A DNA stretch of 25,422 nt from CAZMVU01 sp964569295 (GCA_964569295.1 CAZMVU010000050.1:1-25422); one strand, 5' to 3'. Shown: positions 16,968 through 25,281, counted from the stretch's first letter. The notes: generated from the sequence alone by a model not told the origin. Program-made: numbers and translations.

Positions 16968-18385
16968 ATACGCTGATCACGCTTGCATATATCGTTTCGG
17001 CCATCTGCTTTATCTATGGCCTGAAGATGCTCAGTTCCGCCAAGACCGCGGTGCGGGGGAATCTCCTCTCCGCGCTCGGCATGCTGATCGCCGTGGTGGT
17101 GACCTTGTTGAACCAGGACCTGCTTTTCGATCCGTGGGTGGCCTATCGATGGATCGTGGTGGGGGCGGTGGCCGGTGGCCTCATTGGCGCCATTGCCGCC
17201 GTGCGGGTGCCGATGACCTCCATGCCGGAGATGGTGGCGTTGTTCAACGGCACGGGCGGGCTTGCGAGTCTGCTCGTGGGGTGGGCCGAATACCACCGGG
17301 GCTTTGTGCAGATGGAGGGCGCCGAACCGCTCATCGAGTTCTCCATTCCCATCATCGCCACGTACCTCGCCATACTCATCGGCGGGGTCACCTTTACCGG
17401 CAGTTGCATCGCCTACGCCAAGCTCGCGGAAAAGATCGACAGCAAGCCCTGGCTGTACAAAGGCCAGAGCATTGTGAGCACGGCCATCGTGCTGGTCATC
17501 ATCGCCCTGGGCGCCCTGTTCATTACCATGCCCACAATGCCATGGGTTTATGCAGCCTTTGTCGTCGCTGTGGGGCTGGCACTGGTCTTCGGGGTCTTGC
17601 TCACCATTCCCATCGGCGGCGCCGACATGCCGGTGGTTATCTCGCTCCTGAACAGCTACTCGGGTCTGGCGGCATGCGCGGCCGGTTTCGTCATCGGCAA
17701 CACCGTGCTGATCGTGTCGGGCTCGCTTGTGGGCGCCAGCGGCATCATTCTGACCACGATCATGTGTAAAGCCATGAACCGCTCGCTCGCCAACGTACTG
17801 TTCAGTGGTTTTGGCTCGGCCGAGGGCGCTGGGCCGGGCGCAACCCAGGAGGGCGAGGCCAAGCCCATCAGCGCGGAAGACGCCTACTATATTCTCGAAT
17901 CAGCGAGTTCAGTGGTGTTCGTGCCCGGTTACGGCATGGCCGTGGCGCAGGCGCAGCACGTGTGCCGCGAGCTCGGTGAAATGCTCGAGGAAAACGGGGC
18001 CGAGGTGAAGTACGCCGTGCATCCCGTGGCAGGGCGTATGCCCGGGCACATGAACGTGCTGCTGGCTGAGGCCAATGTGCCCTATGAGCAACTGGTGGAG
18101 ATGGACGACATCAATCCGACCATCGAAATGGTGGATGTGGCCATCGTGATTGGCGCCAACGACGTGGTAAACCCCGCCGCCCGGGACGACCCGAGTAGCG
18201 GCATCTATGGCATGCCCATTATCAACGTGGACCATGCGCGTACATGCTTTGTCTTGAAGCGTTCGCTGCGGTCCGGCTTCGCCGGCGTTGAGAACCCCTT
18301 GTTCTTCAAGGAGAACACGCGGATGCTGTTTGGTGACGCAAAGGCGACGCTGACCCAATTGGTCGAGGAATTCAAGAGTTCGTAA
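16964..18385 (+). CDS. pntB: NAD(P)+ transhydrogenase subunit beta (PntB)
   Basis: The 473-residue membrane subunit carries most of the proton-channel helices of domain II and the C-terminal NADP(H)-binding domain III. Membrane helices fill residues 1 to about 270. Domain III shows VPGYGMAVAQAQ, HPVAGRMPGHMNVLL, DDINPTIEMVDVAIVIGANDVVNPAA and KRSLRSGFAGVENPLF, all family signatures. It starts with GTG, and GTGA overlaps the pntAB stop; AAGGAAGGG lies just upstream. The operon ends at the terminator at 18408-18446. With PntAA and PntAB it should supply NADPH from NADH or the reverse. Confidence 0.96.
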   Translation: MNTLITLAYIVSAICFIYGLKMLSSAKTAVRGNLLSALGMLIAVVVTLLNQDLLFDPWVAYRWIVVGAVAGGLIGAIAAVRVPMTSMPEMVALFNGTGGLASLLVGWAEYHRGFVQMEGAEPLIEFSIPIIATYLAILIGGVTFTGSCIAYAKLAEKIDSKPWLYKGQSIVSTAIVLVIIALGALFITMPTMPWVYAAFVVAVGLALVFGVLLTIPIGGADMPVVISLLNSYSGLAACAAGFVIGNTVLIVSGSLVGASGIILTTIMCKAMNRSLANVLFSGFGSAEGAGPGATQEGEAKPISAEDAYYILESASSVVFVPGYGMAVAQAQHVCRELGEMLEENGAEVKYAVHPVAGRMPGHMNVLLAEANVPYEQLVEMDDINPTIEMVDVAIVIGANDVVNPAARDDPSSGIYGMPIINVDHARTCFVLKRSLRSGFAGVENPLFFKENTRMLFGDAKATLTQLVEEFKSS

Positions 18386-18407
18386 TCGTGTTCTAGTCTC
18401 CACGCGG

Positions 18408-18446
18408 CGGGGCAGCGGACAATATGGAGCCGCTGCCCCGTTTTTT
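18408..18446 (+). terminator. Rho-independent terminator of the pnt operon
   Basis: CGGGGCAGCGG (18408-18418) pairs perfectly with CCGCTGCCCCG (18430-18440), loop of 11, followed at once by six T bases. It begins 23 bases after the pntB stop. Confidence 0.92.
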
Positions 18447-18453
18447 GTATAAT
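18425..18453 (+). promoter_or_regulatory. Candidate promoter of the acyl-CoA synthetase gene
   Basis: TATAAT (18448-18453) is a perfect -10 box. TGGAGC stands 17 bases upstream and is a poor -35 box. The box overlaps the end of the pnt terminator, and the transcript would have a leader of about 175 bases. Confidence 0.45.
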
Positions 18454-18460
18454 AAGCAGA

Positions 18461-18635
18461 GCGGGAAGCGCCCGCCGGGAGTTCGGGGCGCGTAAGACCA
18501 ACTGGGGAGACAGGTGGATAGCCTGGCGGGGATAGCCAGATGGGGGGCCGCGCCGTGTGTTGCGTGCGGCCAACCTGTGAGGTATCGGCCTTCATATGGA
18601 TCGGGGCAGCAAATCCGCAGAACTGGAGACTACCA
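18461..18635 (+). ncRNA. Structured 5' leader of the acyl-CoA synthetase gene (candidate)
   Basis: Between the TATAAT box and the start codon, GCGCCC (18468-18473) pairs with GGGCGC (18486-18491). Further on, ACAGGT (18510-18515) pairs with ACCTGT (18573-18578) and encloses two hairpins: CTGGC/GCCAG (18523-18539, 7-base loop) and GGCCGC/GCGGCC (18546-18571). This is the geometry of a three-way junction. I do not recognise a known riboswitch class, and in G+C-rich sequence such pairing can arise by chance. Confidence 0.3.
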
Positions 18636-20174
18636 ATGCTTAATCTTGGCCAATTCTTAGACCAGACCGCAAAGAAGTACCCGGACGCGGTGTGCGCCAA
18701 ACTCGATGATCGGGCGCTCACCTTCGCCGAGGTCATGTCCGCCGCGAAGCGGGTGGCCAACGCTCTCAAAGCGAAAGGGGTCAAGAAGGGTGACAAAGTC
18801 GCCATGATGATCCCCAACACACCGCACTTTCCCATCGTGTACTACGGCATATTGCAGTTGGGCGCGGTGGTCGTGCCGGTAAACGTGTTGTATCAGGCGC
18901 ATGAGATAGAGCATTACCTGCGTGACTCGGAGGCGGTGGCCATCTTCGCCTTCAAGATGTTCCAAGAGGAAGCGACGAAGGCCTTCCAAAACGTGGATTC
19001 CTGCCGTGAACTGGTCATCGTGAGCACGATGGACGACATGGAAGACCCGGACGTGGGCGACAATTTCATGAAACTCATGATTCCGGCGGACACAGCGTTC
19101 GATCCGGAACTGACCATGCCCGACGACACGGCGGTGCTGCTGTATACCTCGGGCACCACCGGCGCGCCCAAGGGGGCGGAGTTGAGTCACTTCAACCTTT
19201 TCTTCAACGCCTACTACGCCGGCCGTGAGATCGTCAAGGTACGCCCGGGCCAGGTGGCGCTGGCGGTGCTGCCCCTGTTCCACTCCTTCGGGCAGACGTG
19301 CATCATGAACGCAAGCATTATGTTTGGCGCTAGCATAACGATGCTGCCGCGTTTCGAGACGGAGAAGGCCATGGAGGTTATCCAACGCGACAAGGTGAAC
19401 CTCGTGGCCATGGTGCCCACCATGTACTTCTTCATCCTGAACCAGCAGAACTGGCAGGACTACGATTTCTCGAGCGTGTCCATGGCGGTCTCCGGCGGCG
19501 CCGCGCTTCCGGCTGACGTGATCAACCGGTTCAAGGATCGATACGGCATTACCATTCTCGAAGGTTACGGCCTGTCGGAAACCAGCCCCGTCGCCTCGTT
19601 CACCGAAGAAGGCGAGGAACCGATTGTCGGGTCCATCGGCAAGCCCGTGTGGGGCGTCGAGATGAAGTGCATGCGCGATGATGGCGCCGTCTGCGACGTG
19701 GACGAAGTGGGGGAGATTGTCATTCGCGGTTACAATGTCATGAAGGGCTACTACAACCGCCCCCAGGCCACGGCCGAGGCCATTGTCGATGGCTGGTTCC
19801 ACACGGGCGACGTGGGCCGCATGGACGCCAGCGGCAATTTCTACATCGTGGATCGCAAGAAGGATCTCATCATTCGCGGCGGCATGAACATATACCCGCG
19901 GGAGATTGAGGAAGTGGTTTATCAGCACCCCAAGGTGCTCGAGGTGGCCGTGGTCGGCATCCCGGACGACATGCGCGGCGAAGAAGTGAAAATCTACGTG
20001 TCGCCCAAGGAGGGTGAGGCGCTCACGCCCGCCGAAATCACGGAGCATGTGCAGAAGGAAATGGCCAAATACAAATGGCCCAAGGAAGTCGAAGTGCTGC
20101 CCGAGCTGCCCAAGGGGCCCACGGGGAAGATACTCAAGCGCGAGCTCAAGGCACTCGCCGGCAAGCAGTCCTGA
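18636..20174 (+). CDS. Long-chain fatty acid-CoA ligase (AMP-forming)
   Basis: The 512-residue enzyme activates a fatty acid through an acyl-adenylate to its CoA thioester. ANL-superfamily motifs are complete: LLYTSGTTGAPKGAELSH (near 169-186), GYGLSETSP (near 310), DGWFHTGDVG (near 385), DRKKDLIIRGGMNIYPREIEE with the hinge, and PTGKILKREL with the catalytic Lys near the C-terminus. The length fits the short FadD13-like or long-chain type. The ATG at 18636 has GGAG upstream and gives the normal family N-terminus; an earlier in-frame ATG at 18540 lies inside the structured leader. The exact chain length preferred is not visible. It is transcribed alone. Confidence 0.9.
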   Translation: MLNLGQFLDQTAKKYPDAVCAKLDDRALTFAEVMSAAKRVANALKAKGVKKGDKVAMMIPNTPHFPIVYYGILQLGAVVVPVNVLYQAHEIEHYLRDSEAVAIFAFKMFQEEATKAFQNVDSCRELVIVSTMDDMEDPDVGDNFMKLMIPADTAFDPELTMPDDTAVLLYTSGTTGAPKGAELSHFNLFFNAYYAGREIVKVRPGQVALAVLPLFHSFGQTCIMNASIMFGASITMLPRFETEKAMEVIQRDKVNLVAMVPTMYFFILNQQNWQDYDFSSVSMAVSGGAALPADVINRFKDRYGITILEGYGLSETSPVASFTEEGEEPIVGSIGKPVWGVEMKCMRDDGAVCDVDEVGEIVIRGYNVMKGYYNRPQATAEAIVDGWFHTGDVGRMDASGNFYIVDRKKDLIIRGGMNIYPREIEEVVYQHPKVLEVAVVGIPDDMRGEEVKIYVSPKEGEALTPAEITEHVQKEMAKYKWPKEVEVLPELPKGPTGKILKRELKALAGKQS

Positions 20175-20207
20175 CGCATCGTGTTCTGCAGCGCGCCCGT
20201 TGTTTGC

Positions 20208-20241
20208 GCCCCGGTTTCCCGATGGTGGCCGGGGCATTTTT
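20208..20241 (+). terminator. Likely terminator of the acyl-CoA ligase gene
   Basis: GCCCCGG (20208-20214) pairs with CCGGGGC (20229-20235), loop of 14, followed by ATTTTT. It begins 34 bases after the stop codon. Confidence 0.65.
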
Positions 20242-20258
20242 CATCCGCTCACCCGCCC

Positions 20259-20509
20259 TGTGGCAGCGCCGTGGCGGTGGATGTGTACCCGGGCAACACG
20301 AGCGCCCCGGCCACGGTGCCGGAGCAGGTCGAGAAACTGCGCCATCGCTTCGGGCGTGAACGTTTGCTGCTGGTGGGCAGGCGGGGCATGCTCACGCAAA
20401 CCCAGATCAACATCATACGCGAATACCCGGACCTTGGCTGGATATCCGCGCTGGGTTTCGCATCCAATTCGCGACCTGGCCGAGCAGGGCGCCTTTCAGC
20501 CCCCCTACG
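20259..20509 (+). pseudogene. Broken IS1634-like transposase fragment
   Basis: The frame beginning at 20259 reads GSAVAVDVYPGNTSAPATV, then EQVEKLRHRFGRERLLLVGRRGM and LTQTQINIIREYPDLGWISAL, closely resembling the central DDE region of IS1634-family transposases (typical form: VEVFPGNT..., VLVGDRGM, DWITALR). The frame then breaks near 20451-20460 and resumes one base over as PIRDLAEQGAFQ. The expected catalytic Asp of the VGDRGM motif is Arg (codon 20379-20381). About 80 of the usual several hundred residues remain, and no terminal inverted repeats were found. It is a dead remnant squeezed between the ligase terminator and the aldo/keto reductase stop. Confidence 0.7.
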
Positions 20510-20512
20510 CTC

Positions 20513-21505
20513 TCACCTCAACTCGCCGAGCGCCTCGAGTGCGTCGCGGATTGCTTTCATCTGGTCGTTTGTGAGGCGGATGGCGCCGGCCTGGGCATTT
20601 TCGATGGCTTGTTGCGGGTTGCGCGCGCCTACGATCGCCGCGGTGATCCCCGGTTGCGCGATAGTCCATGCGATGAACACCTGCGCCAAGGTTGCGTCAT
20701 GCGCGTCGGCGATAGGCTGCACATCCGCCAGCATCGCGAGCACTTTCCGCCGGTTTTCAGGCTGGTACAAGGGGCTGTGATGCCGGACATCGTCTTTGGG
20801 GAACGTACGGTCCATGGTGACCTTGCCTGTAAGCAGTCCCTGTGCAATGGGGCTGTAAGCCAGAATTGACAGCCCGTGCTCGCGGCAATAAGGCAGGACA
20901 TCCTGCTCGATGTCGCGTTCGAGGGCGTTGTACTTCGGCTGATCACTCTCGATACGGCCATTGGCGAGGCACTGGTCCATCAGTTCGGGGGTAAAGTTGC
21001 TCACACCAATCGCGCGGATTTTTCCTTCCTGCTGCAAGGCCAGCAAACCCTCCATCGTATCGTCGACGGGGGTGGTCGGGTCCGGCCAATGGCATTGGTA
21101 GAGGTCGATCTCATCGACCTTCAGCCGCCGCAGGCTTTCTTCGCACTCGTGGCGAATGGAGTGGGGGCGCAGGTTCCGGTGGATGGTGACTTCTTTGCCG
21201 TCCGGCGCCGTGGTGGGCATCAGGGGCTGGCCTTCGTCGAGGTCCCAGCGCAGCCCGCACTTCGTCGCGATGACGACCTGGTCACGCTTGTCCTGGATCG
21301 CCTCGCCCACGACCTGCTCGCTGTGGCCCATGCCATAGGCGGGCGCCGTGTCGATGCATGTGATGCCATTGTCGATGCCGGCGTGGATTGCGTTGATGGC
21401 GTCGCGATCATCCGTGCCGCCCCACATCCAGCCGCCGATGGCCCAGGCGCCGAAACATACCGCGGGCACTTTAATGCCGCTTTTTCCAAGCTGCCGAAAT
21501 TCCAT
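20513..21505 (-). CDS. Aldo/keto reductase
   Basis: The 330-residue NADPH-dependent cytoplasmic oxidoreductase has the TIM-barrel AKR signatures: MEFRQLGKSGIKVPAVCFG start, catalytic Asp52 and Tyr57 in IDTAPAYGMGHSE, Lys82 in ATKCGLRW and His139 in LYQCHWPD, and the C-terminal cofactor stretch AIVGARNPQQAIENA. The start at 21505 follows GGAGGAAAAA; the in-frame extension to 21739 overlaps the porin gene and is rejected. It resembles the YajO/sugar-type AKRs; substrates are usually aldehydes or aldoses. It lies downstream of the porin on the same strand, separated by a strong hairpin. Confidence 0.93.
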   Translation of the reverse strand: MEFRQLGKSGIKVPAVCFGAWAIGGWMWGGTDDRDAINAIHAGIDNGITCIDTAPAYGMGHSEQVVGEAIQDKRDQVVIATKCGLRWDLDEGQPLMPTTAPDGKEVTIHRNLRPHSIRHECEESLRRLKVDEIDLYQCHWPDPTTPVDDTMEGLLALQQEGKIRAIGVSNFTPELMDQCLANGRIESDQPKYNALERDIEQDVLPYCREHGLSILAYSPIAQGLLTGKVTMDRTFPKDDVRHHSPLYQPENRRKVLAMLADVQPIADAHDATLAQVFIAWTIAQPGITAAIVGARNPQQAIENAQAGAIRLTNDQMKAIRDALEALGELR

Positions 21506-21631
21506 AGTCAGTTTTTCCTCCGTGGTCGGTTTGCTCTCAGGATACGGTATATATGATAGCGAATCCGCCGGTGCGGATGCAGACCTGCCGGTTGTCGTGT
21601 ACAGCAAAGGGCGTCCGTCTACGACACAGAA

Positions 21632-21668
21632 CCGGGGGATTCCGCTCTTGTCGAGCGGAATCCCCCGG
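21632..21668 (-). terminator. Perfect 16-bp hairpin after the porin gene
   Basis: CCGGGGGATTCCGCTC (21632-21647) pairs perfectly with 21653-21668 around a 5-base loop, 27 bases past the porin stop. The T tract on the minus strand is weak (TTCTGT), so it may terminate partly or stabilise the porin mRNA and leave the aldo/keto reductase at a lower level. Confidence 0.6.
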
Positions 21669-21695
21669 CATGTACGGGTCGTTGCCTGGAAGAAA

Positions 21696-23249
21696 TCAGA
21701 AGAAGATTTTGCAGCCGAGGTAGGCGTAGTCCGCGCCATCGTCGTCGCTGCCGCCGTTGAACACCATACCGTTCCATGACGAGAAATGGCCCTGGCGCAG
21801 TCCGTCGCCCACGAACAGGTGGGTCCAGCCAGCCTCGAAAATGAGGTCTTCCGAGTATTGGTAGGTGCCGAAGAGCGTGAGCTCCCAGCCGAGTTCGGTG
21901 TCGTTTGTTGTGGTCACGTAGGGTCTGCCCGGCACCAGCCGGCCAAAGATATTCCGGTTGTTGGGCCGGTCGAAGGGGTCGACGGTCTCGTAGTACGTGG
22001 CGGCCAGCATAAGCCAGGTCTTATCCGTGGGGTGGCCCATGACACCCAGGCGGCCGTACCACGCGTTCGAGAGATCATTGTTTGAATCGATAAACCCGGT
22101 GGCGATGTCGTTCGAGAAGAGGCGGTTGAAGCTGATGCTCGCCTGTGGGCTGCGCCGGCGGAAGAAATCACGACGCGAGATGTCGCGGTTGTCTTCGCCG
22201 TCGTAGTAGCGGAAGCCCACGAACAGTCGAGGCCGGTACTTCACATCGAAGGTGTAGCCCGCATCCAGTTTGAGTGCGAAGCTGTCGAACTCTGCATTGT
22301 CATCGCCGATGCCATACGGGCGGAAAGTGCTCCCGATATGATCCGCATCGCCGAATTGGTAGGCCACTTCCGCATCGATATCGAAAGCGCTCACAAGCCC
22401 GGCGGCGCGCAGGCCCAGCGTGTGCAGGTGTGTTTCGTCATAGCCGCCCGCATCCCGGACGGCGCCCGGCGGATTCGGCATACCGCCGAGGAAGGTTGTA
22501 ATGGGCGTGTCGTCACGCAGCAGGAACCAGTAGGCATCGAAAGTCCACTGCTCGAGCCCCGTATACGAACCATAGACCCCGTAGAAATCGATGTCGTCAT
22601 CGCCGAAATCGCTGAACCGCTCCGCTACTTTCGCCCAGAACGCATCCACGGCGAAGGTATCCACCGCGTAGCGCAGACGGAGTGCGTCGAAGCTCAGGCC
22701 ATAGAAGAGGAACGCGTTGTCCCGCGGCCCCACGAGCCAGCCGCTGCCGTAGTTGAGTTCTTGCCGGCCCACGCGCAACTCGATGGGCGTGTCGAACACG
22801 TTCTTCGCATCGATGTAGGCCTGGAAGACCTCCACATCGTCGAAGCTGTTCGCGCGGCTGTCGACGCCCGTCACATAGTTGGACCGGAAGTCTTCACCCC
22901 AATAATCGTACGAATCAAACTCGATGAACGAGCTGACATCGTCCGTAAAGTCCGCTTTCAAATGCAGGCGTGTGCGTTGCTCGACAATCGCGAGATCGTT
23001 CCCCCGGTTGTCCCAGTCATAGATGCTGGCCACATCCGGGTTGAACGGGCCACCGATAGGGCGGCCGGCCACGAAGGGGCGTCCCCAGCGCACTTCGACG
23101 CTGCCCAGGGGCGACACGAATTCGTTGTTGATGTAGTCGCCGCGGATGCGGACCGAGCCGCCCACTTCCACCTGCTGCAATTCCGCAAGCGCAGGTGCGG
23201 CTGCCAGCAAGAATACGCAAAACCCCAAAAGCCAGACTTTTCCCGACAT
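21696..23249 (-). CDS. Outer-membrane beta-barrel porin, alginate-export (AlgE-like) family
   Basis: The 517-residue protein starts at the ATG at 23249, behind GGAAGGAGAGGG; residues 1-22 (WLLGFCVFLLAAAPALA) form a signal peptide. The mature chain is rich in alternating strands and aromatic residues and ends in Phe (CKIFF), as outer-membrane barrels do. EQRTRLHLKADFTDDVSSFIEFDSY, the VFQAYIDAKN stretch and ELRVGRQELNYGSGWLVGPRDN match the alginate-export domain pattern. The family moves anionic polysaccharide or other solutes across the outer membrane, but many members in non-pseudomonads have unknown cargo. It implies a Gram-negative envelope. A promoter lies upstream at 23369-23397. Confidence 0.75.
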   Translation of the reverse strand: MSGKVWLLGFCVFLLAAAPALAELQQVEVGGSVRIRGDYINNEFVSPLGSVEVRWGRPFVAGRPIGGPFNPDVASIYDWDNRGNDLAIVEQRTRLHLKADFTDDVSSFIEFDSYDYWGEDFRSNYVTGVDSRANSFDDVEVFQAYIDAKNVFDTPIELRVGRQELNYGSGWLVGPRDNAFLFYGLSFDALRLRYAVDTFAVDAFWAKVAERFSDFGDDDIDFYGVYGSYTGLEQWTFDAYWFLLRDDTPITTFLGGMPNPPGAVRDAGGYDETHLHTLGLRAAGLVSAFDIDAEVAYQFGDADHIGSTFRPYGIGDDNAEFDSFALKLDAGYTFDVKYRPRLFVGFRYYDGEDNRDISRRDFFRRRSPQASISFNRLFSNDIATGFIDSNNDLSNAWYGRLGVMGHPTDKTWLMLAATYYETVDPFDRPNNRNIFGRLVPGRPYVTTTNDTELGWELTLFGTYQYSEDLIFEAGWTHLFVGDGLRQGHFSSWNGMVFNGGSDDDGADYAYLGCKIFF

Positions 23250-23284
23250 GGTCCCTCTCCTTCCGGATGCTTTTGCGGCGTGGT

Positions 23285-23299
23285 GTCTCACATTGAGAC
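23285..23299. promoter_or_regulatory. Inverted repeat in the porin leader (GTCTCA-CAT-TGAGAC)
   Basis: A perfect 6-bp inverted repeat with a 3-base gap lies 36 bases upstream of the porin start. It could be a repressor site or an RNA hairpin in the 5' leader. Confidence 0.3.
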
Positions 23300-23368
23300 C
23301 CCCGCCATTACCCCGTGCGCGACTTCAGCGCGGCACCCCGCACGCGCCCAGCCTTGCTTGCTGGCGCA

Positions 23369-23397
23369 ACCCTAACAGAGCCGCCGCGCCCTGTCAA
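23369..23397 (-). promoter_or_regulatory. Candidate promoter of the porin gene
   Basis: On the minus strand a perfect TTGACA (23392-23397) is 17 bases from TAGGGT (23369-23374), a poor -10 box. The transcript would have a leader of about 115 bases. The promoter sits just after the pseudopilin stop. Confidence 0.45.
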
Positions 23398-23425
23398 TAG
23401 TGCAGCAATTCACGCGGAGGCCTGG

Positions 23426-24328
23426 TCAGATGCCTGCCCCCAGCAGGGAGAGTCCGCCCGCGAGCACCTTGCTGCACGGGGCTTTGGTGGGGTAGCGGAT
23501 AAAGTCGACGTGGCCATCCATGAACAGGATGTTGCAGCCGCCCGGTACGTGGTTGAAGCCTGCGGGATTGGTGGAAATGGTGTCCATCATGATAAACACC
23601 GTGCTCTGTCCCTGCGCGTTGGCGCCGGGGCTGTTGATGTTCGTAATGAGGAACCGCTCGATGCCCTCCCGCAGCCGGTAGATTGTGCTGCTGCCGCCGT
23701 TGCCCAGGCCTTCCGACACGCCGCCGTCTTTGTCGCGGCCATCATCGCTGGGCGGCGTGTTCACATACCAGTCGAGAAGCAGCGGTGTCCAATGCTCGAT
23801 GAGTTGTAGCGGGGCCTGCGTGCCGTCGGGGACCTCGACCCCGAAGGTTTCGGCGATTCCCGAGATATCCTGCTTGGGATGGTCGTCGCCTACCTGGTCA
23901 TACACCCAACCGAGGTACAGGTAGCTGTTGTCCGCCTTCTCGAAAGGCCAACCATCGCCGGGGCGCGCGAAGATGCACGTACCATCGTCGTCGAAGAGCT
24001 CGGGTGGGGTCGCATCGGAGGGGCAAATGAGCACGCTGGCATCGTTCATGTACTCCGGGTACACGGCCAGTATGTCCGGCGCCATGGCGAACTGGTCGTT
24101 GTACTCCGGATAGACCCGCATTTGGATGGGCGGGAACTTTTCACCGGGGTCTTCGTTGGCGTACATCTTGTAAACCAGCCCCATCTGCTTGAGGTTGTTC
24201 TGGCAACTGGTGCGCCGCGCCGCCTCTCGCGCACGCGCCAGCGCGGGCAACAAGATGGCGGCAAGGATACCGATGATGGCGATGACCACAAGAAGTTCAA
24301 TAAGCGTGAAACCGCGGCGAGACTGCAT
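23426..24328 (-). CDS. Type II pseudopilin-like protein (prepilin N-terminal methylation motif, H-x10-DG)
   Basis: The 300-residue protein starts with the prepilin leader MQSRRG, cleavage before Phe7, Glu11 at the conserved position 5 of the mature chain, and the hydrophobic helix LIELLVVIAIIGILAAILL. AREAARRTSCQNNLKQMGLVYKMYANE follows, typical of the large pseudopilin families of Planctomycetota and Hydrogenedentota. NHVPGGCNILFMDGHVDF near the C-terminus is the His-x-Asp-Gly motif of these families (ten residues between His and Asp). The start follows AAAGGAG. Such proteins are often encoded in many copies and are thought to form envelope pseudopili or bind substrates; the exact role is unknown. 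Confidence 0.88.
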   Translation of the reverse strand: MQSRRGFTLIELLVVIAIIGILAAILLPALARAREAARRTSCQNNLKQMGLVYKMYANEDPGEKFPPIQMRVYPEYNDQFAMAPDILAVYPEYMNDASVLICPSDATPPELFDDDGTCIFARPGDGWPFEKADNSYLYLGWVYDQVGDDHPKQDISGIAETFGVEVPDGTQAPLQLIEHWTPLLLDWYVNTPPSDDGRDKDGGVSEGLGNGGSSTIYRLREGIERFLITNINSPGANAQGQSTVFIMMDTISTNPAGFNHVPGGCNILFMDGHVDFIRYPTKAPCSKVLAGGLSLLGAGI

Positions 24329-24387
24329 GCTGGTTACTCCTTTGATGACAGCATAGGCTTCGATTTCCCTTGGATTAAGGGCCGCCT

Positions 24388-24418
24388 ATTATAAGCGCAA
24401 CGGCGTGGAGAAAGGCAA
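24388..24418 (-). promoter_or_regulatory. Candidate promoter of the pseudopilin gene
   Basis: On the minus strand TATAAT (24388-24393) is a perfect -10 box, about 60 bases from the start codon. TTGCCT (24413-24418) stands 19 bases upstream, slightly far for a -35 box. Confidence 0.5.
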
Positions 24419-24428
24419 CGCGCGATGT

Positions 24429-24444
24429 GTGCGCCGGGGCGCAC
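24429..24444 (-). terminator. Possible terminator hairpin after the SDR gene
   Basis: GTGCGC (24429-24434) and GCGCAC (24439-24444) pair around a 4-base loop, 70 bases past the SDR stop on the minus strand. No T tract follows, so this is a weak call. Confidence 0.3.
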
Positions 24445-24513
24445 GAGGATCCGGCAATGGCCGGCCCGTTCATTCTCTTGCCGCACTGCGCCTGCGCCAA
24501 CAGGTCTGCGCGG

Positions 24514-25281
24514 TTATTTCGGCGGCATACGCAGGGCGCCATCGAGACGGATGGTCTCGCCGTTGAGCATGATGTTCTCGACAATGTGCCGTGCCAGCGC
24601 GCCGAACTCTTCCGCCTTGCCCAGCCGCGACGGGAAAGGAATGCCCGCTCCCAGGGCCTGCTGCACTTCTTCTGGTAATCCGCGCAGCATGGGGGTGTCG
24701 AATAAGCCAGGCGCGATAGTGTTCACGCGGATGCCGTGCGTGGCGAACTCGCGCGCGATGGGGAGCGTGAGCCCGACGACCCCGCCCTTCGAGGCGGCGT
24801 AGGCGGCTTGGCCGATCTGGCCTTCATACGCCGCAACGGATGCGGTGTTGATGAACACGCCCCGCTCGCCGTCGGCGTTGGGTTCCTGCTCGAACATCGC
24901 ATTGGCTGCGAGCCGGATCACATTGAAGGTGCCCACCAGGTTGACATCGATCACCGCCTTGAACTTGTCGAGCGGGTGGGGGCCCTTTTTGCTCAGGACC
25001 TTCATGGCCGCGCCGATACCCGCGCAACTCACCGCGCCATGAAGTGCGCCGAAGGTATCCACCGCCACGCTCACCGTTTCCGCCACCTGGTTTTCATCGG
25101 TTACATTGCAGGCGCAATAGCGTGCACGCTTCCCCAACTTCTCGGCCACCGCCGTGCCTGCATCCTCTTTCACATCCGCCACGAGGACATTGGCCCCCGC
25201 CGCAATAAAAGCGTGTGCCGTCCCCTCGCCGAGCCCCGAACCCGCACCGGTGACAAGAAAAGTTTTGCCTTGCAGTTCCAT
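24514..25281 (-). CDS. SDR dehydrogenase, 3-hydroxyacyl-CoA dehydrogenase type 2 (HSD10)-like
   Basis: The 255-residue NAD-dependent short-chain dehydrogenase has TGAGSGLG (11-18) for cofactor binding, Asn114, and the catalytic Ser148, Tyr161 and Lys165 (AAYAASKGG). The C-terminal half, with RVNTIAPGLFDTPML, PFPSRLGKAEEFGALARHIVEN and MLNGETIRLDGALRM, matches the 17-beta-HSD10 / 2-methyl-3-hydroxybutyryl-CoA dehydrogenase subgroup rather than generic SDRs. That subgroup oxidises 3-hydroxyacyl-CoA in fatty acid or isoleucine breakdown. GGAGG precedes the ATG. Upstream genes lie beyond the window, so operon partners are unknown. Confidence 0.9.
   Translation of the reverse strand: MELQGKTFLVTGAGSGLGEGTAHAFIAAGANVLVADVKEDAGTAVAEKLGKRARYCACNVTDENQVAETVSVAVDTFGALHGAVSCAGIGAAMKVLSKKGPHPLDKFKAVIDVNLVGTFNVIRLAANAMFEQEPNADGERGVFINTASVAAYEGQIGQAAYAASKGGVVGLTLPIAREFATHGIRVNTIAPGLFDTPMLRGLPEEVQQALGAGIPFPSRLGKAEEFGALARHIVENIMLNGETIRLDGALRMPPK

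Noticed and set aside
18657..20237. 526-codon open frame antisense to the acyl-CoA ligase
   Set aside because: It is a shadow frame; the ligase motifs on the plus strand are complete.
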